From positions 434,001 through 498,000 of the forward strand of contig NZ_JANQAH010000011.1 in the NCBI RefSeq assembly GCF_024707125.1: DNA of 64,000 bases. Reading direction: 5' to 3'. This stretch comes from Devosia sp. Its GTDB lineage: Bacteria > Pseudomonadota > Alphaproteobacteria > Rhizobiales > Devosiaceae. The notes below the pieces were generated by a model. It was given only the letters and a program-made list of their open reading frames with translations. It was not told where the DNA came from and made no database searches. Below, one piece after another: positions 62,326 through 64,000 of the stretch. Numbering within the stretch: the stretch's first letter is position 1; the number at the start of each line of letters is the position of its first letter. The position numbers were made by a program, and so were the translations under genes.

Positions 62326-62685
62326 CCAATTCGATAGTATACCTACAGTATTGCCTCTACCAGCCCTCCCCTCGAACAGGGGTTAATAGCGAGATTTTCC
62401 CGGGCGCAAATAAATTCAAGGCAGATCAGTGAGATACAAAATAATACTGACAGAAGAACTCACCAATCTCGAGCCGAGTACCTGTTCTTAAGTACAGTTT
62501 CCGACGGGCCAAAAGTCTAGTTCAGCGTCGGACCTTTATGCCGCCGATCGGCTAGACGTTCCGACCTGACGCCCAGCCGAGATGTTGGGCACTATCCTTC
62601 TCCGATGAAGGCCGCGGCAGTCGCCGGGGCCAGGGATGGTGAAAGCCGCCTATTGCAGGCTGCGTTTTGCGCCGGAGGGGTAGTG
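62326..62685. other. Intergenic between divergent kinase and RTX peroxidase
   Basis: 360 bases with an AT-rich centre (62390-62460, AAAATAATAC and similar) likely holding promoters. It contains the palindrome at 62482-62497, a perfect 10-bp palindrome GCCGATCGGC at 62543-62552, and the ribosome site GGAGGGG at 62674-62680. I see no gene. Confidence 0.5.
62482..62497. promoter_or_regulatory. 16-bp imperfect palindrome, candidate regulator site
   Basis: CTGTTCTTAAGTACAG matches its reverse complement at 14 of 16 positions. It lies about 190 bp before the peroxidase start and 157 bp before the kinase start. LuxR-type response regulators often bind such dyads; the neighbouring regulator is a candidate. 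The role is inferred. Confidence 0.4.
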
Positions 62686-64000
62686 ATGGTTACCTATATC
62701 AAGAGCGACCTTGAATTCATTCTCAAGCAGATCAAGATTTCGGAAGCCGATGCCGCATTTCGACAGGGCATTTCGACCGGCGACCCGCTGAATGTGGCTA
62801 AGCCGCTGTTTGGGCCCGGAGGATCCATTCCGGCCTACAACATCGCCTGGGGCCTGCGCACGGTCGATGGCAGCTACAACCACCTCCTGCCCGGCCAGGA
62901 ACAATGGGGCGCCTCGGACCGCGAGTTCAATGAGCTCGTGCCGCCGGAGTTTCGCACCGTCCTGGGCCCGGTAGACACCAATGGCCCCAATGTCCCGAAC
63001 GGCGTTGTGCAATTTCCATTTCCCTACACACCGGGCAACGACGCCGATGGCGCTGGGCCTAACGCCACTCCCGGCGACGTCATTGACCCATCGGTCCGCA
63101 CCACCAGCAACCTCATCGTCGATCAAACGCTGAGCAACCCGGCTGCGATCGTGACGGCGCTGACGCGCAACGGCATTGCCGGTGACCTGCTGGTCATTGC
63201 GTCCTCCATCATGGCTGCTTACGAGCCGCTCAAGCCCCTGTTCAAGGCGGTAGACGACGCACTCGACGCTTATTCGGAAGCGCAGGCGGCGGCCGACGTG
63301 GCCGTTCCTCCCAGCCCGGCGCTCGACGCCGCCGCCGCTGCCGCCCTGGTGGTTCTCCAGGCCGCCCAGACCGCACTTGCCGATGCCCGTGCGCTGGACG
63401 CCGATGGCGCCGGCCCGGGTGTCTCGTTCGATGACTTGCTCGCCGCCAACGGCGTCGAATTGAGCGGCGCCAATGTGGTTCTGCCCAATATCGCGCCCGA
63501 CGAGGGCCTGTCAGCGCCGTTCAACTCCTGGTTCACCCTGTTCGGCCAATTCTTCGATCATGGTCTGGACCTCGTGAACAAGGGCGGGAACGGGACCGTC
63601 TTCATCCCGCTGACGACGGACGATCCACTTTATAATCCCGACCTTGACGGGGCCGACAACATTGCCGGAACCGCCGACGATCCAAACAACTTCATGGTGC
63701 TGACCCGCGCCACCACCTCACCTGGCGCCGATGGCATCCTCGGGGACAACCCCGCGACGCCGCTGGTCGATGAAAGTCTCGACGATGGCCGGCCGGTCAA
63801 TACGACGACGGCCTATGTCGACCAGAATCAGACCTATACGTCCCATCCCTCGCATCAGGTGTTCCTGCGCCAATATGTGATGACCGCCGATGGTCCACGA
63901 GCAACGGGCCACCTGATCGAAGGCAACAATGGCGGCATGGCCAACTGGGGTGAACTCAAGGTCCAGACCAGCGACATGCTGGGCTTCGAGCTCCTGGACC
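62686..64000 (+). CDS. Haem peroxidase-family exoprotein, partial (C-terminus beyond window)
   Basis: At least 438 residues from ATG 62686 (GGAGGGG 5 nt upstream), open to the window end. No signal peptide. An N-terminal region of about 270 residues has SIPAYNIAWGLRTVDGSYNH and an Ala-rich helix. The animal-type haem peroxidase hallmark follows: SWFTLFGQFFDHGLDLV, with the distal His in FFDHGLD. Similar bacterial proteins usually end in RTX repeats and leave by type I secretion; that end is not visible. It likely oxidises halides or phenolics outside the cell. It diverges from the kinase/regulator pair, which may control it. Confidence 0.9.
   Translation, partial: MVTYIKSDLEFILKQIKISEADAAFRQGISTGDPLNVAKPLFGPGGSIPAYNIAWGLRTVDGSYNHLLPGQEQWGASDREFNELVPPEFRTVLGPVDTNGPNVPNGVVQFPFPYTPGNDADGAGPNATPGDVIDPSVRTTSNLIVDQTLSNPAAIVTALTRNGIAGDLLVIASSIMAAYEPLKPLFKAVDDALDAYSEAQAAADVAVPPSPALDAAAAAALVVLQAAQTALADARALDADGAGPGVSFDDLLAANGVELSGANVVLPNIAPDEGLSAPFNSWFTLFGQFFDHGLDLVNKGGNGTVFIPLTTDDPLYNPDLDGADNIAGTADDPNNFMVLTRATTSPGADGILGDNPATPLVDESLDDGRPVNTTTAYVDQNQTYTSHPSHQVFLRQYVMTADGPRATGHLIEGNNGGMANWGELKVQTSDMLGFELLD

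Noticed and set aside
1-64000. CRISPR arrays, tRNA or rRNA genes, IS elements
   Set aside because: No regular short repeat-spacer run, no cloverleaf with CCA-adjacent form, and no transposase motif was seen on either strand.

Overview
The window is 64 kb of GC-rich, tightly packed DNA with no RNA genes, insertion sequences or CRISPR arrays that I can see. FlbT-controlled flagellin, RTX exoproteins, many ABC sugar importers with LacI regulators, and several families of short palindromic intergenic repeats suggest a soil or water alphaproteobacterium of the order Hyphomicrobiales, possibly Devosiaceae. That placement is inference; no rRNA is present.

Region 1-10 kb: a partial aldehyde dehydrogenase diverges from a GntR regulator and an SDR dehydrogenase. 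Next come a motility island (very long flagellin, flbT, a small HTH protein), a divergent two-component pair (LuxR-type response regulator and MASE1-type kinase) and two small HTH genes. Region 8.6-23 kb: the pbpC and alpha-2-macroglobulin pair (periplasmic defence and repair), acnB with a clear terminator, and an autotransporter adhesin.

Region 22-44 kb is sugar metabolism. One operon carries a GH2 glycosidase, a full ABC importer (ATPase, binding protein, two permeases) and an acyltransferase-like membrane protein; a LacI regulator diverges from it. A second operon carries a binding protein, two permeases, an ATPase, a PHP-type metallohydrolase, a sugar isomerase/epimerase, a Gfo/Idh/MocA dehydrogenase and a LacI gene. 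It diverges from another LacI gene that is coupled to a GH38-like DUF5054 enzyme. Two identical 14-bp LacI-type operators lie between these divergent units. An M3 peptidase and glmS follow.

Region 48-64 kb is the most unusual part: a rearranged Pel-type exopolysaccharide locus. One arm (minus strand) has a tiny membrane ORF, a PelA-like hydrolase, a short TPR protein that may stand in for PelB, and a 1918-residue RTX protein. The RTX protein joins four CBM-like repeats to a PelA-like Rossmann-plus-deacetylase module. The other arm (plus strand) has pelE-like, pelF (with a frameshift), pelG and a PelD-like protein that stops before the c-di-GMP receptor domains. A NarL-type two-component system and the start of an RTX haem peroxidase flank it. 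PelC, the PelB barrel and a type I secretion system are not in the window. This split, apparently c-di-GMP-independent Pel variant is the best candidate for an undescribed system.
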